A stretch of DNA of 24,775 nucleotides from 66-474 sp039923855 (GTDB lineage: Bacteria > Pseudomonadota > Gammaproteobacteria > Xanthomonadales > Rhodanobacteraceae), in NCBI GenBank assembly GCA_039923855.1, contig JBDTBW010000051.1:1-24775 (forward strand), written 5' to 3'. The notes beneath the pieces are model-generated. The model did no database searches. It was not told where the DNA came from and saw only the letters and a list, made by a program, of their open reading frames with translations. Shown piece after piece: positions 7,241 through 14,630 of this stretch; position 1 is the stretch's first letter; every line of letters begins with the position of its first letter. The translations under genes and the position numbers were made by a program.

Positions 7241-7313
7241 TGCCGACAGTCTGACTCGAACAGACGACCTACTGATTACAAATCAGTTGCTCTACCAACT
7301 GAGCTATGCCGGC
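7241..7313 (-). tRNA. tRNA-Thr (anticodon TGT)
   Basis: A complete 73-base cloverleaf: acceptor GCCGGCA pairing with TGTCGGC (one G:U), D arm GCTC/GAGC with AGTTGGTA loop, anticodon stem ACTGA/TCAGT around TTTGTAA, T arm GTCTG/CAGAC with TTCGAGT, discriminator A. The anticodon is TGT. CCA is not encoded: the discriminator is followed by TCA. Most gammaproteobacterial tRNA genes encode CCA, so the 3' end may have been altered by island insertion. A second copy of its 5' part lies upstream at 7432-7453. Threonine tRNA near birA fits the known birA-tRNA-tuf neighbourhood of gammaproteobacteria. Confidence 0.95.
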
Positions 7314-7384
7314 ACAAATTCGATGTTTTTGCATTATCCATCCATGGAGCCACTTCCGCTCGACCTCCCTGTCTCGCCGGCTCA

Positions 7385-7424
7385 ATGCGCAGCCGATGCC
7401 ACTGGCATCGGCTAAAACGCGCAT
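7385..7424. repeat. Long hairpin between the tRNA 5' fragment and tRNA-Thr
   Basis: A perfect 10-bp stem AGCCGATGCC-ACT-GGCATCGGCT (7391-7413) with a 3-base loop is extended by ATGCGC (7385-7390) pairing with GCGCAT (7419-7424) across a 5-base bulge. No T run follows on either strand, so it is not an obvious terminator. It would lie in the tRNA precursor if transcription starts at the promoter upstream. Confidence 0.7.
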
Positions 7425-7431
7425 ATTCGCC

Positions 7432-7453
7432 ACCAACTGAGCTATGCCGGCAC
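7432..7453 (-). pseudogene. Duplicated 5' part of tRNA-Thr
   Basis: Twenty-two bases identical to 7294-7315, in the same orientation, covering the acceptor 5' strand and the D-arm up to GTTGGT. After that the sequence no longer matches a tRNA. It is either a decayed tandem tRNA-Thr or a recombination scar. The offset between copies is 138 bp. Confidence 0.75.
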
Positions 7454-7459
7454 GCGGCA

Positions 7460-7465
7460 ATTGTA
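7460..7465 (-). promoter_or_regulatory. Possible -10 box of the tRNA-Thr transcript
   Basis: TACAAT on the minus strand is followed by a GC-rich discriminator (TGCCGCG) and then the tRNA 5' fragment. This resembles a stable-RNA promoter. No good -35 box at standard spacing was found, so confidence is low. Confidence 0.35.
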
Positions 7466-7484
7466 ACCTGCAACAGAGCGGGCC

Positions 7485-8153
7485 TCAGAAGCAATCCACC
7501 ATCTTGGCGTTGAGATCGCTGCGCCCCGGCAGCCAGACACGCCAGTCGAAGCCCGGCTGCGACGGCAGCGCGAAATCGACCCAATAGACCGGCAGCGTTT
7601 CCACGCGTTCGGTGAGCTGCGCGTTGAACCCCAGCGTGGCAAGCTCGGCGCGGCGGTGCTCGGCGTTGGCGCGGTCGTGAAAAAGTCCCAGCGAAATCGT
7701 GTTCTGCTGATCGCCCGCGGTAACCACGTAGTAATCGCGCACGCCCTTGGCGGACAACGCACGCGCGGTCGTGAGCGCGGCGTCGCGGCTTGGCAGCGCC
7801 GGCAGATAGACCCAGAAACCGCGCGATTGCCGCGCCTGCTCCTCGCGGTACTGGATGCGCGGCACCTGCGGGGTGAGCGTTTGCATCGCCACGCGCATGT
7901 CGGCCTGGGTCGGGAACGGACCGATGCTTTCGCAGCGATCGCTGACCAACGCCGCGCGCGATTCGGGCGCGGCATCGAGTTCGGCACTTTGCTCCGACGG
8001 CGGCCCCGGACGCTCGGACAACAATTTTAATTCGGTCACGCCGGGATCGGTCGGCGGCGGCAGCGGCGCGGTGGTCGGATGGCCGAACACCAGCCACGCG
8101 GCGACGCCGACGTTGAAGACAAGCAGCATCAGGAACAGCAGACGATGGAACAT
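7485..8153 (-). CDS. SPOR-domain membrane protein
   Basis: A 222-residue protein with one N-terminal membrane segment (MFHRLLFLMLLVFNVGVAAW, about residues 4-23), a proline-rich linker and a C-terminal region with the beta-alpha repeat pattern of SPOR domains (GFWVYLPALPSRDAALTTAR and ISLGLFHDRANAEHRRAELA). SPOR domains bind denuded septal peptidoglycan, so a role at the division site is likely. The start is ATG at 8153; the frame stays open upstream only because a heptamer array reads through it. The gene follows coaX and birA in the same direction, an arrangement known from Xanthomonadales. No Shine-Dalgarno sequence is evident, since the array ends four bases before the start. Confidence 0.8.
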   Translation of the reverse strand: MFHRLLFLMLLVFNVGVAAWLVFGHPTTAPLPPPTDPGVTELKLLSERPGPPSEQSAELDAAPESRAALVSDRCESIGPFPTQADMRVAMQTLTPQVPRIQYREEQARQSRGFWVYLPALPSRDAALTTARALSAKGVRDYYVVTAGDQQNTISLGLFHDRANAEHRRAELATLGFNAQLTERVETLPVYWVDFALPSQPGFDWRVWLPGRSDLNAKMVDCF

Positions 8154-8157
8154 GAGC

Positions 8158-8255
8158 GTCGGGAGTCGGGAGTCGGGAGTCGGGAGTCGGGAGTCGGGAG
8201 TCGGGAGTCGGAAGTCGGAAGTCGGAAGTCGGAAGTCGGAAGTCGGAAGTCGGAA
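8158..8255. repeat. Heptamer tandem array, 14 units
   Basis: Seven copies of GTCGGGA followed by seven copies of GTCGGAA, without interruptions, 98 bp in all. It lies directly before the SPOR gene start, in the place of its 5' untranslated region. Such perfect short arrays are prone to slipped-strand changes in unit number. Confidence 0.95.
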
Positions 8256-8273
8256 AGAGCGTAACAAGAAAGC

Positions 8274-8313
8274 CGTCATTTCGGGCCAGCCGCAGGCTGG
8301 AACGGGGAATCCA
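8274..8313. repeat. Diverged CGTCATT...GGGAATCCA dispersed repeat
   Basis: The ends CGTCATT and GGGAATCCA enclose a small hairpin (CCAGCCGCAGGCTGG). A cleaner member of the same general type occurs at 15493-15519. These elements are common between genes in Xanthomonadales and Burkholderiales genomes. Confidence 0.5.
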
Positions 8314-8319
8314 TTATCT

Positions 8320-9102
8320 TTATGCGGTTCTCTCTGAGACCGCCCACAACGCCAATCCACGTAACACGGCATCGTCGAGCATGCGGGTTCGATCACGACT
8401 CTCGCCTTGCTCGAGCAACGCCTGCAATGACATGGAACCGCCGCCGTGCAACCACAGGCATGGAGCGCCCAGTGCCGCAGCTTGCCGCGCATGAAACCAT
8501 TCGACCAACGCGGCCGCCGCGTGAGCGCAGCCGGCGTCGATCGCGCGCGCGGTGTCATCGCTGTCGTCTTCGTTGAATGCGCGCGGATTGGCGTCCCCGA
8601 TCGCGGTCGCGCGGCGCAGCGCGTCGATCATCAACGCCGACGACGGCGCGATCATGCCTTCCCGGTGAGTGCCTTGCTTGTCGACCGCATCCAGCGTCAG
8701 AGCGGTGCCGCAGCCGATCACGATCGCGGCATCGTCGTTCGCCGCCGCGCGCGCCGCCGCCATCGCCAGAAAGCGGTCGATGCCGAGCCGCTCCGGCACG
8801 CGATAGGAATTGACGATGCCACAGCGTTCGCGCGGCGAGAGCAGCCATTCCATGTTTACATCAGGCCATCCGCGCAATGCCTCGCGCAGCCGCGCGGCGC
8901 GCTCGGAAGCCGCGACCGAAGCGACCAGCACGCGCGAAGGCGCGGGCCAGTGCGCCAGTTTCGTGCACAAGACCGCATCGAAATCCAGTGCGCCCCACTC
9001 CAGCACGAACGGCCGCGCAAGCTCTTCGTCGATCAACAATGCACCCTTCAAACGCGAGTTGCCGAGATCGAACAACCAGGCCGGATGGGCATTCGCATTC
9101 AT
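8320..9102 (-). CDS. coaX: Type III pantothenate kinase
   Basis: A 260-residue protein that phosphorylates pantothenate, the first step of coenzyme A synthesis. Type III motifs are present: DLGNSRLKG (residues 12-20, phosphate-binding loop), GIDR (107-110) and GTALTLD (132-138). The enzyme belongs to the ASKHA kinase fold, acts in the cytoplasm, is usually insensitive to CoA feedback and needs a monovalent cation. Its ATG overlaps the birA stop by 4 bp, so translation is coupled. birA-coaX pairs are a conserved operon in many bacteria that lack coaA. Confidence 0.95.
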   Translation of the reverse strand: MNANAHPAWLFDLGNSRLKGALLIDEELARPFVLEWGALDFDAVLCTKLAHWPAPSRVLVASVAASERAARLREALRGWPDVNMEWLLSPRERCGIVNSYRVPERLGIDRFLAMAAARAAANDDAAIVIGCGTALTLDAVDKQGTHREGMIAPSSALMIDALRRATAIGDANPRAFNEDDSDDTARAIDAGCAHAAAALVEWFHARQAAALGAPCLWLHGGGSMSLQALLEQGESRDRTRMLDDAVLRGLALWAVSERTA

Positions 9103-10070
9103 GTAGCGCGTACCGTGATGTTGACGCTATCGAGCAGCCTCTCACCCGCGCGTGTCCGAACGCGCAGCGCACCACGCGCGTCCACCCCGGCAGCGACGCC
9201 TTCGAACGCGCCGCGCGGATCGTCGATAAGCAATGTACGACCGCGCAAGGCATCTCGCTGGGCATAATCGTCCGCGAACGCGGCGAAACCCGCGTCGGCG
9301 AATCGATCCAGCGCTTCGCACAAACGACGCACCATGGCCGCGGCCAGCACGTTACGCGGCGGCGACGCGCCGCACAATTGCACAAGATCGACAACCGGCT
9401 GGGCGATCGCCGCGCGCGCGTCCTGTGGCAACCGCAGGTTGACACCCACGCCGATTACCGCATGGCACGGCCCCAGGAATTCGCCGCCCAACTCGACTAG
9501 GATGCCGGCCAGTTTTGCATCGCCGCTGACCAGATCGTTGGGCCATTTCAGTTGCACGCCGCGCACGCCGCAATCCTCCAGCGCGCGCGTCGCCGCCACG
9601 CCCGCCGCCAGCGATAATCCGGACAACGCCGCATAGCCGCAATCGAAACGCTTCCGGCAGGAAAACGACAGGTTCATCGCCGGCGGAGACAGCCACGCGC
9701 GGCCGCGCCGGCCGCGGCCCGCGGTCTGCACCTCCGCGAATACAAACGCGTGATCGGGCAATCCCGCCGCGCGGCGCAGCCATTCGCTCGATGTCGAATC
9801 CAGCCGCCAATGCACCTCCAGCGCGCCGAGCCGTTTGCGCGCGGCGGGATCGAGCGCGCGGTGGATCGCCGCCGCGTCAAGCCGTTCCAGCGGATGCGCC
9901 AACCGGTAGCCACGACCGGCGCGCGCTTCGATCGGCAGACCGGACGCGCGCAGCGCTTCGATCTGCTTCCACACCGCCGCACGCGACACGCCCAGGTGCG
10001 TCGCCAATTGCGAACCGGAAACGGGCGCGTCAGCGGACAGCAAATCCAGCAATGCGGGGGACGATGTCAT
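9099..10070 (-). CDS. birA: Biotin-[acetyl-CoA-carboxylase] ligase / biotin repressor
   Basis: A 323-residue bifunctional BirA. Residues about 5-60 form the winged helix (SGSQLATHLGVSRAAVWKQI), so it is likely a transcriptional regulator as well as a ligase. The catalytic part has the biotinyl-AMP loop GRGRRG (118-123) followed by RAWLSPPAMNLSFS, and KWPNDL (175-180). It activates biotin with ATP and transfers it to the carboxyl carrier protein of acetyl-CoA carboxylase. It is the first gene of birA-coaX-SPOR. Divergent to it, 133 bp away, is a small secreted protein gene. No biotin operator was recognised nearby. Confidence 0.95.
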   Translation of the reverse strand: MTSSPALLDLLSADAPVSGSQLATHLGVSRAAVWKQIEALRASGLPIEARAGRGYRLAHPLERLDAAAIHRALDPAARKRLGALEVHWRLDSTSSEWLRRAAGLPDHAFVFAEVQTAGRGRRGRAWLSPPAMNLSFSCRKRFDCGYAALSGLSLAAGVAATRALEDCGVRGVQLKWPNDLVSGDAKLAGILVELGGEFLGPCHAVIGVGVNLRLPQDARAAIAQPVVDLVQLCGASPPRNVLAAAMVRRLCEALDRFADAGFAAFADDYAQRDALRGRTLLIDDPRGAFEGVAAGVDARGALRVRTRAGERLLDSVNITVRAT

Positions 10071-10203
10071 TGGCGGCGCAGGATCGCCGCGGATTCGCGG
10101 CCAAAAGCAAGTCTAGCCGCATTGGCAGCGGCCCCGGTCCGCGCTGGCGGCACGGCCGGGTTTCTGTCACCATATCGGGTGCGCTCGGCATTGCGGGGCT
10201 GCC

Positions 10204-10572
10204 ATGAAAAGTCTATCGCTGTTCCTGATCTTGTTGTGCGCCACGGGTGTGCCGTTGACGGCGGCCGCGCTGGATTACGGCTCCAGCCAACGTATGCTGG
10301 CGGCCGAAGCCGGCATGCCAACGCCGCCCGGCGCGCGCGGCGATGAAAATCCGTTCAGCCTGCCTAGCGCCACGCATCGCGCGCACGGCGACGACGAAAC
10401 AGCCGCCGGAACGGCGACCGCGAGCGACAATGAGTCCCACGCCGCGTCGCATACCGCGCATGCCGCGGTGTCACGCCCCGTCACGCCCGCCATCAGTACC
10501 GGCCCCGCGCCGAACGCGCGCGGTCACAGCGTATTATCCTGGCAATCGTTATTGCCGGGGTCGATACAGTAG
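10204..10572 (+). CDS. Small secreted protein of unknown function
   Basis: A 122-residue protein with a clear signal peptide (MKSLSLFLILLCATGVPLTA, cleavage likely near AAALD) and a low-complexity Ala/Thr/His/Pro-rich body with no predicted domain. It ends in LSWQSLLPGSIQ, a compact hydrophobic tail that may be the conserved part. The start at 10204 is the only one that gives a signal peptide, and a GCGGGG stretch precedes it. It is divergent from birA. I do not recognise a family; extracytoplasmic location is the only inference. Confidence 0.6.
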   Translation: MKSLSLFLILLCATGVPLTAAALDYGSSQRMLAAEAGMPTPPGARGDENPFSLPSATHRAHGDDETAAGTATASDNESHAASHTAHAAVSRPVTPAISTGPAPNARGHSVLSWQSLLPGSIQ

Positions 10573-10590
10573 TCGCGGCACTGCCGCAAG

Positions 10591-10852
10591 ATTTCCTGGT
10601 TCCGCTCGCTGCCGCGAGCGGAGTTACTTTCCTTTCGGGGAAAGTAACCAAAGCCATTGCGCGCGGGCATGATGGTCTCGACAACATCGTGTTGTCTCGA
10701 CTGTCCTGCGCTTCTCGCGCCAAGCGGGCCGGCGCGAACTCCTACATCCCTGTAGTCGAACATGCGCGCCTTTTCCCCGCTTGGCGCTGCGATGCTCGGC
10801 GTCACGCACGGCGCTGGAATGCTCGCTCGTTGACGGCCATCCTTGGCCTGCG
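10591..10852 (+). repeat. Structured dispersed repeat, copy 1 (about 265 bp)
   Basis: By eye roughly 90 percent identical to the reverse complement of 18593-18858. It contains three hairpins: TCCGCTCGC/GCGAGCGGA (10601-10622), GTTACTTTCC/GGAAAGTAAC (10623-10648) and GACAACA/TGTTGTC (10680-10696). Loops differ between copies while stems are kept. Frames within it are open but look spurious. It fills the gap between the small secreted protein gene and the 3' end of the histidine kinase gene. Confidence 0.85.
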
Positions 10853-10880
10853 CTGTTCAAGCCTTCCGCGTAGTGCGTAA

Positions 10881-12266
10881 TTACACCGAAACAAAGCGCA
10901 CGCGAAAGCGCGTGCCACCGAGTTCCTCGGAACGGTCGATGTGCAATTCGCCGCGATAGGCGTGCAGGATGTCCTGCACGATCGCAAGCCCGATGCCGTG
11001 ACCCTGCACGCGCTCGTCGCCGCGCACGCCGCGTTGCAGTACATGATCGATTTGCGCCGGCGGAATGCCGGGGCCATCGTCCTCGACGGTGATCTCGAGA
11101 CCGGGCCGCCATGCGCGCGCGTTGACCGGCGGCAATCTGCTGGCGCCAAACAACACCCGCCGATGTCCCCACTTGAACGCGTTCTCCAGCAGATTGCCGA
11201 GCAGCTCCAGCAGATCGCCTTCCTCGCCGTAAAATCGCGCGTCCTCGGCGATCTCGAATTCGCACAGGATGTTCTTTGCCGCATAGACTTTTTCCAGGCT
11301 CTGCACCACGGCTTCCGCGTGGCGCGCGATCGGGATTGGCGCGGCGAACATCGCGTGACCCGAAGTCGCCGCGCGCGTCAATTGGTAAGCGACGATCTGA
11401 TCCATGCGCTGCACTTGCGCCAGCAATTCCTCGCGCAGTTTTTCGTCGGATTCATTGGATTCCAGGCGCGAGCGCGCGACCGCGAGCGGCGTTTTCAGGC
11501 TGTGCGCGAGATCGGCCAGCGTGTTGCGGTAGCGCAGCAGGTGCTCGCGCTCGCTGTCGATGAAATCGTTGAGGTTGCCGGTAAGCCCCGACAATTCCTG
11601 CGGATAGGAACCTGACAGATGCTCGTTCTGCCCGCGTTCGATCCGCACCAGATCGCTGGCCACACGCCGCAGCGGCCACAGGCTCCAGCGCAGCAGCAGT
11701 TGTTGCAGCAACAGCAGGATCACGCCCAGAGCCGCCAGCCAGCCCAGCAGCGTGCGCCGGAACGCGGCCAGTTCGCGCTGGAACTGCGTTTCGTTCTCGG
11801 CGATGTTGACCGTCATGTGATAACTGCGGTGGCTCTGCAGTTCCCAGTCGATGCCCTGGCTCAAAAGGTAGACATTGCCGGCTTCGGTCGGCAGCGGACC
11901 GCTGAATCGCGTCACGCCCGGCGGCAACAGGGCGTCGAACGGCAACTGCCGCCCCAATGCGGACGGCGATTCCCATCGGTAGCCGTTCTGGCCCACCATC
12001 ACCGCATACAAACCGGAACCGGGCCGCGCGAAATCCGGATGCGGCGGAATTTCCGGCAGGATCACCTTGCCGGACTTGCTGCTGACATCGGTGCCGGCAA
12101 GATAAGCGTAAGCGTAACTTTGCAGGCGATCGCGCAGCGCCGACAAGGCGGCTTGCGAATACGCCCGATCCAGCGCGAAACCCGCCAACCCGAGAAACCC
12201 GGCCAGCGCCAGACCCGTCGCGATGGTCGAGCGGGCGGCAAGCGAAAGCGGCCGCCCTTGGTTCAT
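10881..12266 (-). CDS. PhoQ-like sensor histidine kinase
   Basis: A 461-residue membrane kinase: first membrane segment about residues 12-32, a periplasmic domain to about 170, a second segment 172-195, a HAMP linker, then the H-box LADLAHSLKTPLAV with phospho-acceptor His255. The ATP-binding boxes are NLLENAFKWG, VEDDGPGIP and GHGIGLAIV. It should autophosphorylate and pass phosphate to the response regulator whose gene it overlaps by 4 bp. The overall layout and pairing resemble PhoQ of Xanthomonadales, which senses cations and envelope stress. The ligand cannot be read from the sequence, so no symbol is given. Confidence 0.9.
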   Translation of the reverse strand: MNQGRPLSLAARSTIATGLALAGFLGLAGFALDRAYSQAALSALRDRLQSYAYAYLAGTDVSSKSGKVILPEIPPHPDFARPGSGLYAVMVGQNGYRWESPSALGRQLPFDALLPPGVTRFSGPLPTEAGNVYLLSQGIDWELQSHRSYHMTVNIAENETQFQRELAAFRRTLLGWLAALGVILLLLQQLLLRWSLWPLRRVASDLVRIERGQNEHLSGSYPQELSGLTGNLNDFIDSEREHLLRYRNTLADLAHSLKTPLAVARSRLESNESDEKLREELLAQVQRMDQIVAYQLTRAATSGHAMFAAPIPIARHAEAVVQSLEKVYAAKNILCEFEIAEDARFYGEEGDLLELLGNLLENAFKWGHRRVLFGASRLPPVNARAWRPGLEITVEDDGPGIPPAQIDHVLQRGVRGDERVQGHGIGLAIVQDILHAYRGELHIDRSEELGGTRFRVRFVSV

Positions 12267-12967
12267 GCAGTGGCGCCTTCCTCATTGCTTTCGTCGCGCG
12301 GTATCGCAAAACGATAACCACGGCCGCGCACGGTTTCGATCGGCTTCAGCGTGCTTTCCGGATCGAGTTTGCGACGCAGGCGCCCGATAAAGACTTCCAG
12401 CACGTTTGAATCGCGATCGAAGTCCTGTTGGTAGATGTGCTCGGTGAGATCGGCCTTGGACACCAGCTCGCCCGCGTGGAGCATCAGGTATTCGAGCACC
12501 TTGTATTCATAGCTGGTGAGATCGGCGGATTTGCCGTCGACCGTCACCGTCTGCGCGGTGGTGTCCAGGCGGATCGGCCCGCACGACAGCACCGGTTTAG
12601 ACCAGCCCGACGCGCGCCGCACCAGCGCGTTGATGCGCGCCAGCAGTTCCTCGACGTGGAAGGGCTTCACCAGATAATCGTCGGCGCCGTACTTCAAACC
12701 TTCCACCTTGTCCTGCCACGACGAACGCGCGGTCAGGATCAGGATCGGAAAGGTGCGGCCCAGCTCGCGCAACTGCTTGACCAGATCCATGCCCGACATC
12801 TTGGGCAGACCCAGATCCACAATCGCCAGATCGAACGGCACCTCGCGGCCCAGGTAAAGGCCTTCCTCGCCGTCCTGCGCCGCATCCACCGCGAACCCGT
12901 CGCGCTTGAGTCTTGCCGCCAGCGTCTCGCGCAGCGGGGCTTCGTCCTCGACCAGCAATATGCGCAT
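12263..12967 (-). CDS. PhoP-like OmpR-family response regulator
   Basis: A 234-residue regulator with a receiver domain (acidic pocket E8-D9, phospho-acceptor Asp51, Thr79, Lys101) and a C-terminal winged helix of the OmpR/PhoB type (LTSYEYKVLEYLMLHAGELV to the wing TVRGRGYRF). It acts as a DNA-binding transcription factor, activated by the kinase encoded immediately downstream with a 4-bp overlap. Upstream in the same direction is a PepSY-domain periplasmic protein, as often found with PhoPQ-like systems. Targets cannot be deduced here. Confidence 0.92.
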   Translation of the reverse strand: MRILLVEDEAPLRETLAARLKRDGFAVDAAQDGEEGLYLGREVPFDLAIVDLGLPKMSGMDLVKQLRELGRTFPILILTARSSWQDKVEGLKYGADDYLVKPFHVEELLARINALVRRASGWSKPVLSCGPIRLDTTAQTVTVDGKSADLTSYEYKVLEYLMLHAGELVSKADLTEHIYQQDFDRDSNVLEVFIGRLRRKLDPESTLKPIETVRGRGYRFAIPRDESNEEGATA

Positions 12968-13090
12968 CAGTGTTTCTCCATTATGCGCCGTCCCTGCGCA
13001 TGCAAGCGGTCATCCATGGCCGCAAAACTTGTCATCATCCCTGATGCGAAAAGCAGCCTCCATGGCTGCACGATTCAGTGAAGCGCCGGC

Positions 13091-13411
13091 TCAGTGAGAG
13101 CTGCCGCCGCCCTGCTTGCTTTCCGGCGTGCCGACATTGGAGTGCAATTGCATCACACGTACATGTCCATCCGGCGTGAGCACCTTGATGCGATACAGCT
13201 TGTTGCGCCCGCTGGGGATGGTATCTGCAGCGAGGATGCGCCCGCGGGTCTGCACCTGCACCTGCTCGACCGCCTGCTCCAGGCTGATCCGCGCGCCGGC
13301 GCTTTGTGCGGCATGCGCGGACGTCTTCGCGGGCGGCGCGCCATATGCCACGGACGCCATCCCGCCGGCGGTCAGCAGGGCAAGCGTAAGGAAAATGAGG
13401 CGCGTCGACAT
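13091..13411 (-). CDS. PepSY-domain periplasmic protein
   Basis: A 106-residue protein with a signal peptide (residues about 1-29, ending VAYGA) and one PepSY domain (ISLEQAVEQVQVQTRGRILA to IKVLTPDGHVRVMQL). PepSY proteins are periplasmic; some inhibit peptidases and many are encoded beside two-component systems. It precedes the phoP-like gene by 123 bp and may be in the same operon or regulon. I use ATG 13411; a TTG at 13444 in frame would push the signal peptide inward. The tail SKQGGGSSH is probably disordered. Confidence 0.8.
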   Translation of the reverse strand: MSTRLIFLTLALLTAGGMASVAYGAPPAKTSAHAAQSAGARISLEQAVEQVQVQTRGRILAADTIPSGRNKLYRIKVLTPDGHVRVMQLHSNVGTPESKQGGGSSH

Positions 13412-13584
13412 AAAAATCGCTGGGAGTTTTTTGGGAAAGAACAAGCATCCTGCTGTTGATCCTGCTGAAAAACGCGGCCACGCAACGCTGGGCCATGGAT
13501 GACAGCTTTATGGCCGCTTTCGCGCGGGACGCGCATGATTACAACCCGATCATGCGGCGAGCCATTGAATTCGTGCTGAATGCC

Positions 13585-14577
13585 TCACGCGGCGCGGGGT
13601 TCGGCTGGGCGCACCGCCGCGAGCGCGGCCTCGATCACCTCCCAGCCGGCGTCGTCGCGATGGGCGCGTTCGGCCAGCACGCGCCGGAACGCGCGGCCGC
13701 CGGGCTGCCCGTGATAGAGACCCAGCAGGTGCCGAACGATGTGCTTGAGTTTCGTTCCGCGCGCCAATTCCGCTTCGATGTAAGGCCGCATCCGCGTCAA
13801 GGTATCCTCGCGCGCGGGCGACGGTGTGTCGAACAACGCCGCGTCGATCAGCGCCAGCGCGCAGGGTTCGTGATAAGCCAATCGACCCAGCATCACGCCA
13901 TCGACGTGTTGCAGATGCGTACGAACCGCGTCGATCCGATCGATGCCGCCGTTGATGACGATGGTCAATTCCGGCAATTCGCGTTTCAGCCGGTACACAC
14001 GCTCGTAGTTCAACGGTGGAATGTCGCGGTTCTGCTTTGGCGACAATCCGGATAGCCACGCCTTGCGCGCATGCACGATCAGGGTGCGCGCGCCCGCGTC
14101 GAACATGCGTTGCGCGAAGTGATGCAGACCGTGGTCGTCGTCCTGATCGTCCACGCCGATCCGGCATTTCACCGTCACCTGAACGTTCACCGCGTCGATC
14201 ATCGCTCGCACGCAATCGGCAACGAGTTGCGGCTCGCGCATCAGGCACGCGCCGAAACGGCCCGATTGCACACGATCGGACGGACACCCGACATTGAGAT
14301 TGATTTCGTCGTAACCCGCCTGCGCGCCATAGCCCGCAGCTCGCGCCAATTCTCGTGGATCGGCGCCCCCCAGTTGCAGCGCGACCGGGTGTTCATCGTG
14401 GCTGTGTCCGAGCAGATGCAGGCGATCGCCATGCAGCAGGGCCGTGGCGGTGACCATCTCGGTGTACAGCCGCGCGTGTGGCGCCAACAGACGATGAAAA
14501 TACCGGCAGTGCCGATCCGTCCAATCCATCATCGGCGCCACGCACAGCGTCCAGGGATTGCTGTCATGGGATAACAT
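13585..14577 (-). CDS. dusA: tRNA-dihydrouridine(20/20a) synthase
   Basis: A 330-residue flavoprotein that reduces uridine 20/20a in the tRNA D-loop, using FMN and NADPH. DusA-type features are the N-terminal CVAPMMDWTDRHCRYFHRLL, the catalytic NLNVGCPSDRVQSGRFGACL with Cys98, KCRIGVDDQD, HARKAWLSGLSPKQNR and NGGI. The linked DusA signature VQSGRFGACLM separates it from DusB and DusC. It faces the PepSY-phoPQ cluster in the same direction but with a 170-bp gap, so co-transcription is uncertain. A DUF3298 lipoprotein gene is divergent. Confidence 0.95.
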   Translation of the reverse strand: MLSHDSNPWTLCVAPMMDWTDRHCRYFHRLLAPHARLYTEMVTATALLHGDRLHLLGHSHDEHPVALQLGGADPRELARAAGYGAQAGYDEINLNVGCPSDRVQSGRFGACLMREPQLVADCVRAMIDAVNVQVTVKCRIGVDDQDDDHGLHHFAQRMFDAGARTLIVHARKAWLSGLSPKQNRDIPPLNYERVYRLKRELPELTIVINGGIDRIDAVRTHLQHVDGVMLGRLAYHEPCALALIDAALFDTPSPAREDTLTRMRPYIEAELARGTKLKHIVRHLLGLYHGQPGGRAFRRVLAERAHRDDAGWEVIEAALAAVRPAEPRAA

Positions 14578-14630
14578 CGAGCAAGCATAGCGAAGACCTT
14601 ATGCTTTGGCCGCTGCCACAGGAGAACGCC

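Noticed and set aside
7391..7413. Terminator before tRNA-Thr
   Set aside because: The stem is perfect but there is no T run on either strand downstream of it.
8158..8255. CRISPR-like array
   Set aside because: The units are contiguous 7-mers with no spacers, so it is a simple tandem repeat.
8154..8558. N-terminal extension of the SPOR protein through the repeat
   Set aside because: The frame is open only because the heptamers contain no stop; the membrane segment starts at 8153 and the rest overlaps coaX.
9999..10203. Biotin operator for BirA between birA and the secreted protein gene
   Set aside because: No long dyad resembling a bio operator was found.
10624..11265. Frame across dispersed repeat copy 1 and the kinase gene
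   Set aside because: No initiation signal, and it reads from the repeat into an antisense or alternate frame of the kinase gene.
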